Shown: positions 29,901 to 38,154 of the stretch, piece after piece
Layout: every line of letters begins with the position of its first letter
How positions within the stretch are numbered: position 1 is the first letter of the stretch
Assembly (NCBI RefSeq): GCF_001639105.2
Contig: NZ_CP028905.1
Location: 22,433-86,432 of the forward strand
Direction of reading: 5' to 3'
Origin: Azospirillum humicireducens
GTDB taxonomy: Bacteria > Pseudomonadota > Alphaproteobacteria > Azospirillales > Azospirillaceae
DNA length: 64,000 bases
Program-made: the position numbers and the translations under genes
The notes under the pieces: model-generated
What the model saw: only the letters and a program-made list of their open reading frames with translations
Databases searched by the model: none
Told to the model about the DNA's origin: nothing

Positions 29901-29983
29901 AGGTGGCCGCCACCGAGGTGCGCCTGCTCGGCGTGTACAACGGCAGCACGCCGCTCTCGCTCTCCGACATCAACCTCGGTTGA
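20958..29983 (+). CDS. Giant Ser/Thr-rich beta-strand repeat protein, probable type I secretion substrate (frame broken twice)
   Basis: About 3,000 codons from ATG 20958 to TGA 29983. Almost the whole length is a tandem repeat of 26-27 residues (78-81 bases) with consensus like DVVTLGTSGNTVSVSAIETL followed by TGGAGT. Each unit carries one GGxGTD-like turn, resembling a stretched RTX repeat, and a beta-solenoid or stacked-strand fold is expected. There is no N-terminal signal peptide. The last 170 residues are different: TDTVVYSSFSDIAA and NFQSGTDKVQL resemble the C-terminal export region of serralysin-type proteins. An EF-hand loop DTNGDGQVAATE lies near the end. The frame changes near 25461 and near 27648, each at an out-of-phase duplicated block, so as written it is three open segments (to 25505, from before 25588 to 28047, from before 27674 to the end). 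Misassembly of repeats or real inactivation are both possible. Probable surface layer protein or adhesin. Confidence 0.85.
25293..25542 (+). repeat. 81-bp exact duplication, offset 169 bases, at the first frame break
   Basis: Bases 25293-25373 and 25462-25542 are identical. The offset of 169 is 3n+1, so entering the second copy moves translation from the first frame into the next. The join lies in the sequence ggcttgggg/cgcggg around 25461. Confidence 0.85.
27502..27903 (+). repeat. 146-bp exact duplication, offset 256 bases, at the second frame break
   Basis: Bases 27502-27647 and 27758-27903 are identical, starting at ggcatcgagacg and ending at gggcagcac. The offset of 256 is again 3n+1. 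Just after the first copy the text switches into a different repeat unit (tgggcgcggccgg) in a new frame. Confidence 0.85.
28201..29063 (+). repeat. 393-bp higher-order tandem repeat within the giant gene
   Basis: A block of 393 bases (131 codons, five basic repeat units) recurs with GGGCGAC anchors at 28201, 28594 and 28987. The second and third starts agree over long stretches almost base for base. The length keeps the frame, unlike the duplications at the two breaks. Confidence 0.85.
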
Positions 29984-30015
29984 TCCGGCGGTCGAGCCTA
30001 GGCATCGCGGTAAAA

Positions 30016-30050
30016 GGGAGGGGCGCCCGCAAGGGCGCCCCTTTCCTTTT
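30016..30050 (+). terminator. Intrinsic terminator of the giant repeat gene
   Basis: A 10-bp perfect stem, AGGGGCGCCC (30019-30028) with GGGCGCCCCT (30033-30042), closed by a GCAA tetraloop and followed by TTTCCTTTT. It lies 33 bases after the stop codon of the repeat gene, so that gene is probably transcribed alone. Confidence 0.85.
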
Positions 30051-30257
30051 GCGCATCATCGACAGCGGTGGGGTATCCGATGTCCCCGGCGTCCAGCCTC
30101 GCCGCCCTCCGGCTCCGGCCGGAAAGAATGCAATGATAGGAAAAAGCATCTATAAGTTGACTGCTGGGCATTGAGCTTCGTGGATGGAACGATGCCGGCG
30201 GCGGTGACTTGCCACCGGTCGACTGATGCGATTCCTCGCCTACCGAGAGCAGCCCTC

Positions 30258-32294
30258 ATGAAAGTTCTTGTATCGAACTTCGCGCAGTTGTCCGGTTGGC
30301 TGAAGACCGTGGCGTCCGTCCGCCCGTCGCGCCTGACGATCGGTGCGGTTCCGGCGGCGGCCTGTCTGTTCGGCTTCTTCACCATCCTGACGGCGTTGCG
30401 CATTCCGGCGACGCTGGCGCGCATGGTGACGGCGCTCCGCCCCAACGGCGGCGGGGTTCGCGATGACGAGTTCATGGGATTCAGCAGCATCGATACGCTG
30501 ATCCGTCCCGCCTATCGCCGGATCGCCTCCAATTTCGCCCTCCACGGCCGCTACGGCTATACCTGGGGCGATGCGTTCGGCCTGACGATGCGCGAGCGTT
30601 TCGGCAACAGTTCAATCACCTATCGTCTGCTGCATCGTCTTGGCGACCGTGCCGCCAACGCGCTCGGCTGGGGACTGTTCATCGCCGCCACCGCCCTGGC
30701 GGTCGCACTCGGCTTCACGCTGTATGGCGCTCCGTTCGCCGCCCTGGCCTTTGCCGCATCCCCCGTCATCGTCTTCAGCTACACCAGCGGCGGCGGCAAG
30801 ACCGAGACGCTGTGGTACGGGCCGATCCTGATGGTCCTCTTCCTGGCCTTCTCCGGGAACACGCTGGTGGCGGCCCTGCTCTGGTCGCTGCTGGCAGTGG
30901 CCAATCTGATGGGTTCCCTCCTGACGGCCGCGATCACCGGCCCGGCCCTGCTGGTCTGGGCGCTTCAACATGGCGACGCGGGCGACCTCATCATCGGCGT
31001 CCTGCCGGGACTGGCCTTGCATCTGCTGCGCTTTTCCAAGGCGGGCTTCCCCTATCTGGTCAAGACGGTGCGCTATTGCCGGTTTGCGAGCCGGGATGTC
31101 GGCGCGGCGCTGAATGGCGGAAAGGTGCTCAAGGGTCATCTGCCGGTTCTCGATGAGATCGTCGCCGCCGGACCGGTGGCGCTGTCGCTGATCGTCGGCG
31201 CCTGGCTGAACCGGGATCCGGCCGCCGCCCTGTTGGGGCTCACCTGCTTCCTGGCCTATTACACCAGTCGCCGCTTTCTCTTTCTCAGCGACTTCCAGAG
31301 CTTCGACCTGCTGTTCGTTGCCATCGGCATCGCCTATGCCTGCGCCACCGGCAATCCATGGTGCCTGCTGATCTGCTTCATCGGCGCGCACCGCATGCGC
31401 GACAATCCCTATTGCTGTGTTCCGCTCGGCCAGTCGATGCGGTCGCTTGCCGAGAGCGGGCTGGCCAGTTCCCGGGACCGGTGGTACGCCATCCTCCGCC
31501 ACGGCCTCGACATGAGCGACGCCTTTCCGCTGATCCGGCCGATCGCGCGCCCGAAGAGTGCGGCGCTGGATGCGTTCTTCGCGGCGATTCCCGACCGGTC
31601 GCGCATCGCCGTCGAGACGATCCGCAACTCGACGGCGATGCAGCAGGCCTATCCGGATGTGTGGATGCGCGGCTTCTGGTTCATGACCGACGACATCCTG
31701 CCCAGGCGCGACATCGAGCTGGCGACCAAGGAATACACCTTCACCCTCGAGCATGAATTGTCGATGAACCGGCTCCTGAGGTTGAACGCCATCCAGACAC
31801 CGCCGGACCGCTTTCTGGAAACCTGTTCGGCGGCGGGGATCAGCCATGTGGTGGCGCTGTCGCGCGCCACCATGGAGATGCTGTCGCAAAGCGGCTGGAC
31901 GGTTCTCGCCGGGTTCGATTTCTCCCAGATGGACAAGCCCCTGCGCGACCTGCTGAACGTGGACGTTCCGGGCATGATCCTGATGGGCCGGACGGAGGTC
32001 GATATCGGCATCGTGACGCCGCAGGCCCCGTGGCGCCGGGAGGGCAACCGCCTGGTGATCGAGGCGACGGCCGGCACGACATACACCATCCGGTATCGCC
32101 ATTTCCCGGAGTTCCGGGCGGAGCAGGGGGCGGTCCGTCTGCCGGTGATCCCGTATCAACCCTTCGACGACGTCCCCTCGCTCAGCTTCATGCGGGTGAC
32201 CGCGGCCGGCGATGGTCCGCTGACCCTGCGCTACGTCGATTATCCCGGACGGGTGCTGCTCAACCGTCTTGCCCGCCGCTTCGTCCACCGATGA
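30258..32294 (+). CDS. Large polytopic membrane protein of unknown function
   Basis: A 678-residue protein from the ATG at 30258; an in-frame TTG at 30171 would add 29 residues. About eight to ten hydrophobic segments occupy residues 20-400 (for example LGWGLFIAATALAVALGFTL and LLWSLLAVANLMGSLLTAAI). A soluble C-terminal part of some 280 residues follows, with no motif I know. An acidic cluster, RDDEFMGF, follows the first membrane helix, the position where GT-C glycosyltransferases keep their catalytic acid, so a GT-C role is possible but not shown. It is the first gene after the giant-gene terminator and is followed 84 bases later by the methyltransferase/GT41 fusion. Confidence 0.7.
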   Translation: MKVLVSNFAQLSGWLKTVASVRPSRLTIGAVPAAACLFGFFTILTALRIPATLARMVTALRPNGGGVRDDEFMGFSSIDTLIRPAYRRIASNFALHGRYGYTWGDAFGLTMRERFGNSSITYRLLHRLGDRAANALGWGLFIAATALAVALGFTLYGAPFAALAFAASPVIVFSYTSGGGKTETLWYGPILMVLFLAFSGNTLVAALLWSLLAVANLMGSLLTAAITGPALLVWALQHGDAGDLIIGVLPGLALHLLRFSKAGFPYLVKTVRYCRFASRDVGAALNGGKVLKGHLPVLDEIVAAGPVALSLIVGAWLNRDPAAALLGLTCFLAYYTSRRFLFLSDFQSFDLLFVAIGIAYACATGNPWCLLICFIGAHRMRDNPYCCVPLGQSMRSLAESGLASSRDRWYAILRHGLDMSDAFPLIRPIARPKSAALDAFFAAIPDRSRIAVETIRNSTAMQQAYPDVWMRGFWFMTDDILPRRDIELATKEYTFTLEHELSMNRLLRLNAIQTPPDRFLETCSAAGISHVVALSRATMEMLSQSGWTVLAGFDFSQMDKPLRDLLNVDVPGMILMGRTEVDIGIVTPQAPWRREGNRLVIEATAGTTYTIRYRHFPEFRAEQGAVRLPVIPYQPFDDVPSLSFMRVTAAGDGPLTLRYVDYPGRVLLNRLARRFVHR

Positions 32295-32378
32295 CGGCCG
32301 CCTCCCATCTCTCCGGCCCCCCGTCCTTCTTGAAAACGTCCTTCTTGAAAACCAATCCCCGGAAAGCGGCCCGCCATC

Positions 32379-34703
32379 ATGCCCCATGGTCTTGCCAACA
32401 TCTCCTGTGACAGCGCCGGCTTGCGTGTCGATCTCGGTTGCGGCGACCATAAGCCGGACGGATTCATCGGGGTCGATGTGGCTCCCGGTCCGGGCGTCGA
32501 TCTCGTCTGCGATCTGACCGGCCGCTTCCCCTTCGAGACGGACAGCGTCGCCTATCTGCGCGCCCATGACGTGGTCGAGCATCTGCCCGACCGTCTTCAC
32601 ACCATGAACGAGATCTGGCGCGTGTGCCGCGGGGGCGCCATCGTCGACATCCGGGTACCGTCGACCGACGGACGGGGGGCCTTCCAGGATCCCACCCATA
32701 TCAGCTACTGGAACGCCAATTCCTTCTTCTACTATTCGTTGGAGCATCCGGCCTATCTTGCCCTGTGCCGCAAATATGGCTTCCGCGGCGCTTTCCGGAT
32801 CAAATCGCTGTCCAGCAGCGCCACGCCCGACCAGGTCGTGCATGTCCAGGTGTTGCTGGAGGTGGTCAAGCCGGCGGGCAGCCAAGCCGACACCGGGGCC
32901 GATGCCCAGTCTTCCGTCCGGTCTTCGGCTCTTGCGGCGGCTCTGGCTGCGGTCGCGCGCTTCGACGGCGGAACGGCGGTGCCGGAGCGGCTGGGGCTCG
33001 CCATGGAACTGGCGCGCGCCACGCCCGACCAGCTTCGCGCCTTCTGCGCCTCGGACGCCGTGGACCGCTACAGGCAACTGCTGGCAGCCCCCGTTCCCGT
33101 CGGGTTGGGCGAGGCGGAACAGTCCTTCTGCAGTCTGCTGGAGGAGGTCTACCGCGACGGGATCGCACGGCATGAGCAGTTGGCCTGCCAGCTTGCGGCA
33201 CTGCTGCTCAAACCTGCCCACCATCTGCCCGCCCGCTTCAACCTCGATCTCCTTCCGGCGCCCCTGGTCGACGGCTTCGTCGCGGCCAACTGCCGCGCGC
33301 CCGTCTTCTTCTCGCAGCCGGGGGAGAGCGACCGCTATGCGGACTTCCTGACGGCTTGGCTGAGCTATCTCGACCACGGGCTTCAGACAAGCCAGGGACG
33401 GCAGCCCTGGCCGGAGGCCGCCTTTGCCTTCGCCCGGTCCGGCCAGACGTCCGGAAGCTATTTCAGCCGCCGCAATCTCCGCCCGCTCGCCCGGCATCGC
33501 GCCAGAATCATCGAGTGGTCCCTGCACCGCCTCGGCTATCGTCTGGAACACAGCCTGCCGCCGCGCCGCGGCACGACCATCCGTCTCGGCATCCTTCTCC
33601 TCGCCTTCCTGCCGACGCCGGAGCTGTTTTGTATCCTGCCTTTGCTCCAGCGCCCCGCCGCCGACATGGAGATCACGGTCTATGTCGTGGAGCCGGATAA
33701 CGGGCAGTTCGAGCGCGATGCGGTCGCCAAGGTCGCACGGATCGTCGATTTGCCGCAGAATCTCGGACAGATGGTCGACATCATCCGGAGCGATGAGCTG
33801 GATGTCCTGCATTTCGCGTCCAACCTGGCCGGAACCCCATCGGTTTCGGCGATGCTGGCGGCTCACCGGCTGGCGCGTGTCCAGATGGCCGGCATCGCCT
33901 CGGTGCAGACCAGCGGCTTTGCGGCGATGGACATCTATGTGTCGGCAGCCGGGCTGGAGCGCGACAGGTTCCCGCAACAGCACTATACCGAGGAACTGGT
34001 CAAGCTGCCGCGAACGGCCCACTGCTTTGTTTATGGCAGCAGCCCGATGCCGGGGAATGCGCGAACGGGACAGCCGGGTTTGCCCGTTTCGCCCGGCGAG
34101 GTGGTCTTCACCTCCTGCGCCTCGCTGTACAAGCTGACGCCCGAAACCATCGAGGCGTGGCTCGACATCCTCGTCCGCGTTCCCTCCGCACGCCTCGTCC
34201 TGTTTCCGTTCGCGCCGTCATGGTCCAAGAGCTATCCCAAGCAGGATTTCTCGGAGTATCTGCTTGGTAAGCTCGTCGGGCGGGGGATCGCCGCATCGCG
34301 CGTCCGCATCATCGACACGCCGGGCCTGAACCGGATCGGCATCCGCACCGGCATGAGCAATTTCCACATCTGCCTGGACAGCTTCCCCTTCTCCGGCTCC
34401 ACCTCTCTGATCGAACCGCTGGAGCTGGGCATGCCCGTCGTGACCCTGGCGGACACCACCATGCGCTCCGCCATGGGGGCGTCCCTGCTCGATGAGCTGG
34501 GGCTCGGCGAGCTGGTCGCCGGCGATGTCGCCGGCTATGTCGACATCGCCTGCCGCCTTGCCGAGGATCCGGAGCATCGCGCCCGCATCTCCTCCCGGAT
34601 CTCGGCCGCTATGGCGCGCCCCCCGGCCTTCCTCGACTGGGAGCGCCATGCCGGAGACATGCATGAGCTGATCCGCTCGCGTGTGTACGGCTGCGGCTCG
34701 TAA
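32379..34703 (+). CDS. Methyltransferase fused to a GT41-like (SPINDLY/OGT) glycosyltransferase
   Basis: A 774-residue bifunctional protein. Residues 10-165 are a class I methyltransferase: VDLGCGDHKPDGFIGVD (motif I), then LRAHDVVEHLPD and WRVCRGGAIVDIRVP. After a helical linker, residues 400-770 match the catalytic region of O-GlcNAc-transferase-like enzymes. The signature segment NFHICLDSFPFSGSTSLIE and PLELGMPVVTLADTTMR, then MGASLLDELGLGELVA, parallels the DPFPYNGTTT...EALWMGVPVVT...GASLL pattern of GT41. Unlike classical OGT it has no TPR array; the methyltransferase takes that place. It may glycosylate a Ser/Thr protein such as the neighbouring giant repeat protein and methylate the product (inference). 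Confidence 0.82.
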   Translation: MPHGLANISCDSAGLRVDLGCGDHKPDGFIGVDVAPGPGVDLVCDLTGRFPFETDSVAYLRAHDVVEHLPDRLHTMNEIWRVCRGGAIVDIRVPSTDGRGAFQDPTHISYWNANSFFYYSLEHPAYLALCRKYGFRGAFRIKSLSSSATPDQVVHVQVLLEVVKPAGSQADTGADAQSSVRSSALAAALAAVARFDGGTAVPERLGLAMELARATPDQLRAFCASDAVDRYRQLLAAPVPVGLGEAEQSFCSLLEEVYRDGIARHEQLACQLAALLLKPAHHLPARFNLDLLPAPLVDGFVAANCRAPVFFSQPGESDRYADFLTAWLSYLDHGLQTSQGRQPWPEAAFAFARSGQTSGSYFSRRNLRPLARHRARIIEWSLHRLGYRLEHSLPPRRGTTIRLGILLLAFLPTPELFCILPLLQRPAADMEITVYVVEPDNGQFERDAVAKVARIVDLPQNLGQMVDIIRSDELDVLHFASNLAGTPSVSAMLAAHRLARVQMAGIASVQTSGFAAMDIYVSAAGLERDRFPQQHYTEELVKLPRTAHCFVYGSSPMPGNARTGQPGLPVSPGEVVFTSCASLYKLTPETIEAWLDILVRVPSARLVLFPFAPSWSKSYPKQDFSEYLLGKLVGRGIAASRVRIIDTPGLNRIGIRTGMSNFHICLDSFPFSGSTSLIEPLELGMPVVTLADTTMRSAMGASLLDELGLGELVAGDVAGYVDIACRLAEDPEHRARISSRISAAMARPPAFLDWERHAGDMHELIRSRVYGCGS

Positions 34704-34777
34704 TCCCGGCCGCTCCCGACCGGTCGGGACCGGGGCCGTCAGGATCGGAGGCGGCGGTGCGGGGCTTCCGGCCTCGC

Positions 34778-34809
34778 AGTCCCATGCCTCTCGAGTCCCA
34801 TGCCTCTCG
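34778..34809 (+). repeat. Perfect 16-bp tandem duplication
   Basis: AGTCCCATGCCTCTCG occurs twice head to tail (34778-34793 and 34794-34809) in the intergenic region between convergent genes. It may be slippage or a short regulatory repeat; no function is evident. Confidence 0.8.
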
Positions 34810-34849
34810 AACGCAAGCGGCCGGACGGCCGCGTCCGCCGGTTGAGGGC

Positions 34850-34883
34850 GGGGATAAAGCCTGATCTGTCGGGCTTTATCCCC
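34850..34883. terminator. 12-bp perfect hairpin between convergent genes
   Basis: GGGGATAAAGCC (34850-34861) pairs with GGCTTTATCCCC (34872-34883) across a 10-base loop. It lies between the stop of the methyltransferase/GT41 gene (34703) and the stop of the convergent small gene (34891). No T-run follows, but position and symmetry suggest bidirectional termination. Confidence 0.55.
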
Positions 34884-34890
34884 GATGACA

Positions 34891-35319
34891 TCAATGGGCG
34901 GGCAGCGCCGACAGGCGGTCGGCCAGGCGCAGGATGCCCTGGGCCAGACGGATGATGGCGGGCGACCCGATGAACAGCTCGCGCAGGGCGTCGCCTTCGC
35001 CGAAGCGCAGGACGAAGCCGTTCGGGTTGAAGACCACGGCGACCTTCGCGGTCTCGGAAAGGACATGCTGCGTGCGTCCCTGGAACACCGCGTCCAGGAT
35101 CGACCGCGCCAGTTCGCGCGCATCCTCCACCGGCAGGGTGGCGATCTCCGGCCCCAGCCGGCTTTCGTTGAACAGGAAGACGCCCTCCAGCCGCACGGCG
35201 CCGTCCCCGGCCGCATCCTCCTCGGTCAGGGCGATGTGCGACAGGAACTTGCCGTCGGGAAACAGGACGGTGCGGTCGTCGACCTCGACATTGATGACCA
35301 GCCTGCTTTTGGCCGACAT
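34891..35319 (-). CDS. Conserved-looking small protein of unknown function
   Basis: A 142-residue soluble protein from the ATG at 35319, preceded by a GGAGAG ribosome site. It has alternating strands and helices (SRLVINVEVDDRTVLFPDGK, then VEDARELARSILDAVFQG) but no motif I recognise, no signal peptide and no membrane segment. It is the third gene of a minus-strand run behind two Gmd-type dehydratases, about 40 bases downstream of the second, so it is probably co-expressed with nucleotide-sugar genes. Confidence 0.7.
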   Translation of the reverse strand: MSAKSRLVINVEVDDRTVLFPDGKFLSHIALTEEDAAGDGAVRLEGVFLFNESRLGPEIATLPVEDARELARSILDAVFQGRTQHVLSETAKVAVVFNPNGFVLRFGEGDALRELFIGSPAIIRLAQGILRLADRLSALPAH

Positions 35320-35359
35320 GGGCTGCGCTCTCCGGGAAGGCGGGATTGGGCTCTGGGGA

Positions 35360-36355
35360 TCAGTCGGCGGCGCGCCGTGCCATCTCGGCGTCGGCCAGCC
35401 CGGCGACCACCTCGGCCATCCGGCGTTCGGCGCGCCAGCCCAGCAGCCGTTCGGCCTTGGCGGGGTTGCCGACGCTGAAGGCGATGTCGGACGGGCGCAG
35501 CAGCGCCGCATTGCTGTGGACATGCCGGCGCCAGTCCAGCCCGAAATAGGAGAAGGCCTGCTCGACGAAGTCTTCCAGCCGGTGCGCCTCGCCGGTGGCG
35601 ATCACGAAATCCTCGGGCTGGTCATGCACCAGCATGCGGGCCATGGCATCGACATATTCCGGCGCCCAGCCCCAGTCGCGGGCGATCGACAGCGTCCCCA
35701 ACTCCAGGCTGTCGGTCTTGCCTTCGGCGATGTCGGCGGCGCCGCGGACGATCTTCTGGGTGACGTAGCGCACCGGGCGCAGCGGCGATTCGTGGTTGAA
35801 CAGGATGCCGGAGCAGGCGAACAGCCCGTAGGCCTCCCGGTAGTTGGCGACCGCCCAATAGGCTGCGGCCTTGCCCACGCCATAGGGGCTGCGCGGGTGG
35901 AAGGGGGTCGATTCGTCGGCCGGGGCGCCGGTGTTGCCGAAACACTCGCTGGAGGAGGCGTTGTAGAAACGCGCGTCCAGCCCCAGAAAGCGGATCGCCT
36001 CCAGGATGTTGATGGTGCTGGTGATGGTGCTGTTCAGCGTTTCGACCGGCTGGTCGAAGGACAGCCCGACCGAGGCCTGGCTGGCGAGGTTGTAGATCTC
36101 GGCCGGGCGGATCCGGGCAATCACCTCGACCACGCTGCGGAAGTCGGTCAGCACGGCCGAATGCACGAGGACCTTGCCGAAGATGCCGAGCCGCCGCAGG
36201 TTGGCGAAGCTCGACATCTCCCGGTCGCGCGAGGTGCCGTGGACCGCATAGCCCTTGCCCAGCAGGAGCTGGGCGAGATAGGCGCCGTCCTGGCCCGAAA
36301 CGCCGAAGATCAGGGCAGTCTTCGGCTCACTCCGGGCCGTTGCTCCGATGGTCAT
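35360..36355 (-). CDS. Second GDP-mannose 4,6-dehydratase-like protein
   Basis: A 331-residue extended short-chain dehydrogenase closely following a true gmd. The Rossmann motif is GVSGQDGAYLAQLL (residues 18-31), where Gmd has GATGQDGAYLAELL. The active-site region is YNASSSECFG and PRSPYGVGKAAAYW, with the catalytic Tyr and Lys kept. FNHESPLRP and GWAPEYVDAMARML also match Gmd. It may be a Gmd paralogue, or act on a different GDP-hexose or as an epimerase or reductase on the Gmd product; GDP-rhamnose synthesis (Gmd plus Rmd) is one such pairing. The ATG is at 36355, 44 bases after the gmd stop. Confidence 0.8.
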   Translation of the reverse strand: MTIGATARSEPKTALIFGVSGQDGAYLAQLLLGKGYAVHGTSRDREMSSFANLRRLGIFGKVLVHSAVLTDFRSVVEVIARIRPAEIYNLASQASVGLSFDQPVETLNSTITSTINILEAIRFLGLDARFYNASSSECFGNTGAPADESTPFHPRSPYGVGKAAAYWAVANYREAYGLFACSGILFNHESPLRPVRYVTQKIVRGAADIAEGKTDSLELGTLSIARDWGWAPEYVDAMARMLVHDQPEDFVIATGEAHRLEDFVEQAFSYFGLDWRRHVHSNAALLRPSDIAFSVGNPAKAERLLGWRAERRMAEVVAGLADAEMARRAAD

Positions 36356-36399
36356 GGGCAGCGCCTTGTCGGTCGCAGTGGCGGATCAAACGCGGCGGA

Positions 36400-37455
36400 T
36401 CAGTGGTGATCGTCGCCGTTGGCCGCCCCGCGCATATCGGACTCGACCATTTCCCGGACCAGGTCGCGGAAAGCCGTGGTATGGGTCCAGCCCAGCTTTG
36501 CCCGCGCCTTGCTGGGATCGCCCAGCAGCAGGTCGACCTCGGTCGGGCGGAAATAACGGGGGTCGATGCGGACCACCACCTTGCCGGTCTTCTGGCAGAG
36601 GCCTTCCTCGTCCACGCCCTCGCCGCGCCATTCGATGCTGCGGCCGACATGGCCGAAGGCCAGCTCGACGAACTCGCGCACGCTGTGGGTCTCGCCGGTG
36701 GCCAGCACGTAGTCGTCGGCCTCGTCCTGCTGCAGGATGCGCCACATGCCCTCGACATAGTCGCGGGCATGGCCCCAGTCGCGCTTGGCGTCCAGGTTGC
36801 CGAGATACAGGCAATCCTGGCGGCCATGCTCGATGGCGGCGACCGCGCGGGTGATCTTGCGGGTGACGAAGGTCTCGCCGCGGGTCGGGCCCTCATGGTT
36901 GAACAGGATGCCGTTGCTGGCGTGCATCCCGTAGGCCTCGCGGTAGTTCACCGTGATCCAGTAGGCGTACAGCTTGGCGGCGGCATAGGGGCTGCGCGGA
37001 TAGAAGGGCGTGGTCTCCCGCTGCGGCGTCTCCTGCACCTTGCCGTACAGTTCCGAGGTGGAGGCCTGATAGAAGCGCGCGGTCTTCTCCATGCCCAGGA
37101 TGCGGATCGCCTCCAGCAGGCGCAGCGTGCCGATGCCGTCGGCGTTGGCGGTGTATTCCGGCGTCTCGAAGCTCACATGGACATGGCTCTGGGCCGCCAG
37201 GTTGTAGATCTCGGTCGGCTGGACCTGCTGGACCAGGCGGATCAGGTTGGTGCTGTCGGTCAGGTCGCCGTAATGCATGAAGAAGCGCACATCCTCCTCA
37301 TGCGGGTCGCGGTAGAGATGTTCCACGCGCCCCGTGTTGAAGGACGAGGAGCGGCGCTTGATGCCGTGGACGACATACCCCTTCCCCAGCAGAAGCTCGG
37401 CAAGATACGCGCCATCCTGGCCGGTGGCGCCGGTGATGAGAGCAACTTTGCGCAA
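36400..37455 (-). CDS. gmd: GDP-mannose 4,6-dehydratase
   Basis: A 351-residue enzyme that turns GDP-mannose into GDP-4-keto-6-deoxymannose, precursor of GDP-fucose, GDP-rhamnose and GDP-perosamine. All landmarks are there: ITGATGQDGAYLAELLL (residues 7-23), HYGDLTDSTNL, YNLAAQSHVHVSFE, FYQASTSELYGKVQE, and PRSPYAAAKLYAYW with catalytic Tyr and Lys. FNHEGPTRGETFVTRKI follows. The start is a TTG at 37455 with AAGGG about seven bases upstream; no in-frame ATG is close, and the longer upstream frame is noncoding. With the GDP-L-fucose synthase at 51.4 kb it completes a two-step GDP-fucose route. Confidence 0.95.
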   Translation of the reverse strand: MRKVALITGATGQDGAYLAELLLGKGYVVHGIKRRSSSFNTGRVEHLYRDPHEEDVRFFMHYGDLTDSTNLIRLVQQVQPTEIYNLAAQSHVHVSFETPEYTANADGIGTLRLLEAIRILGMEKTARFYQASTSELYGKVQETPQRETTPFYPRSPYAAAKLYAYWITVNYREAYGMHASNGILFNHEGPTRGETFVTRKITRAVAAIEHGRQDCLYLGNLDAKRDWGHARDYVEGMWRILQQDEADDYVLATGETHSVREFVELAFGHVGRSIEWRGEGVDEEGLCQKTGKVVVRIDPRYFRPTEVDLLLGDPSKARAKLGWTHTTAFRDLVREMVESDMRGAANGDDHH

Positions 37456-38154
37456 AGGACCGACCCTTAATCTGTACGGCGTTGATGATCGGGCACTATC
37501 CTCAAAGCAGCTTGGCAAGGCAAGGGGCGTTGATCGGGTCAGCCGTTGGCCGCTGCATTCCCTTCGGCTCTTGATCAGGGGCCTTTCCAGCGGTTTCGGA
37601 GTTCCGCAATCGCGGGAGGGATGTCCTGTTCTTCCCCATCGAGTGCCGAATGTAATCGACGGCTCCCGCTGCGGCCTTCTGCAAGGCATGGCGGGTATTG
37701 TCCAGGTCGCGTCTGATTTCCATGATCCGCTCGGCATTCGCCTCTTCGATGGAAGCGAGGTCGTGTTCCCACTGGCGGACAGCGGCGAACTGAACCGCCC
37801 CGGGGCTCCCGGAGCGGTTCAGACCCGTTGACGCGCCTCCCTCTGCAGATCGGGACCGCCGATAACCGTGCCGGCGACCAGGACGACGCCCCAAGGCAGC
37901 CTCCCCTCACGCCCGAATACATCGCGCCATCTGTAAATCTGCGCAGGGAACACACCAGTATTACACTCCGGATCCCTTATCCGCTCGCCAGCTTAAAGCC
38001 GGCGAACCGGCAAGATTTTGAGCTCAAAACTTCACGTCTCTCACATCGGTTATCTTCCTTAGAGAAGCAGAAAAATTTAAATCCGCCTCAAATCCGGTGA
38101 ATGCCCCAAATCAACCTTTCTGTTCCACTGCTACTCGGTTCCCGCCATCGCTCA
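37456..38154. other. 700-base region between gmd and the CHAT gene
   Basis: It holds one doubtful minus-strand open frame (37502-37894, listed separately). The stretch 37900-38150 is lower in GC and has no gene I can support. A short inverted repeat, TGAACCGC (37791-37798) with GCGGTTCA (37814-37821), lies inside the doubtful frame. The gmd promoter should lie just upstream of 37460 on the minus strand. Confidence 0.5.
37502..37894 (-). CDS. Doubtful small open frame
   Basis: A 130-codon open frame. Its middle, QWEHDLASIEEANAERIMEI and the following RRDLDNTRHALQKAAAGAVD, reads like an amphipathic helix and is the only protein-like part. The N-terminal third is Arg/Gly-rich and resembles noncoding DNA, so if a gene exists it starts later. 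There is no recognisable family. It could be a remnant of a larger gene. Confidence 0.25.
   Translation of the reverse strand: MGRRPGRRHGYRRSRSAEGGASTGLNRSGSPGAVQFAAVRQWEHDLASIEEANAERIMEIRRDLDNTRHALQKAAAGAVDYIRHSMGKNRTSLPRLRNSETAGKAPDQEPKGMQRPTADPINAPCLAKLL

Noticed and set aside
20958..29983. CRISPR array
   Set aside because: The repeats are 78-81 bases, imperfect, in frame and without unique spacers. They encode protein.
20958..29983. Naming the repeat protein RsaA or a known adhesin
   Set aside because: Locus layout is similar to S-layer loci, but RsaA has clustered nonapeptide RTX repeats near its C-terminus, while here one GGxGTD-like turn occurs per 26-27 residues along the whole protein.
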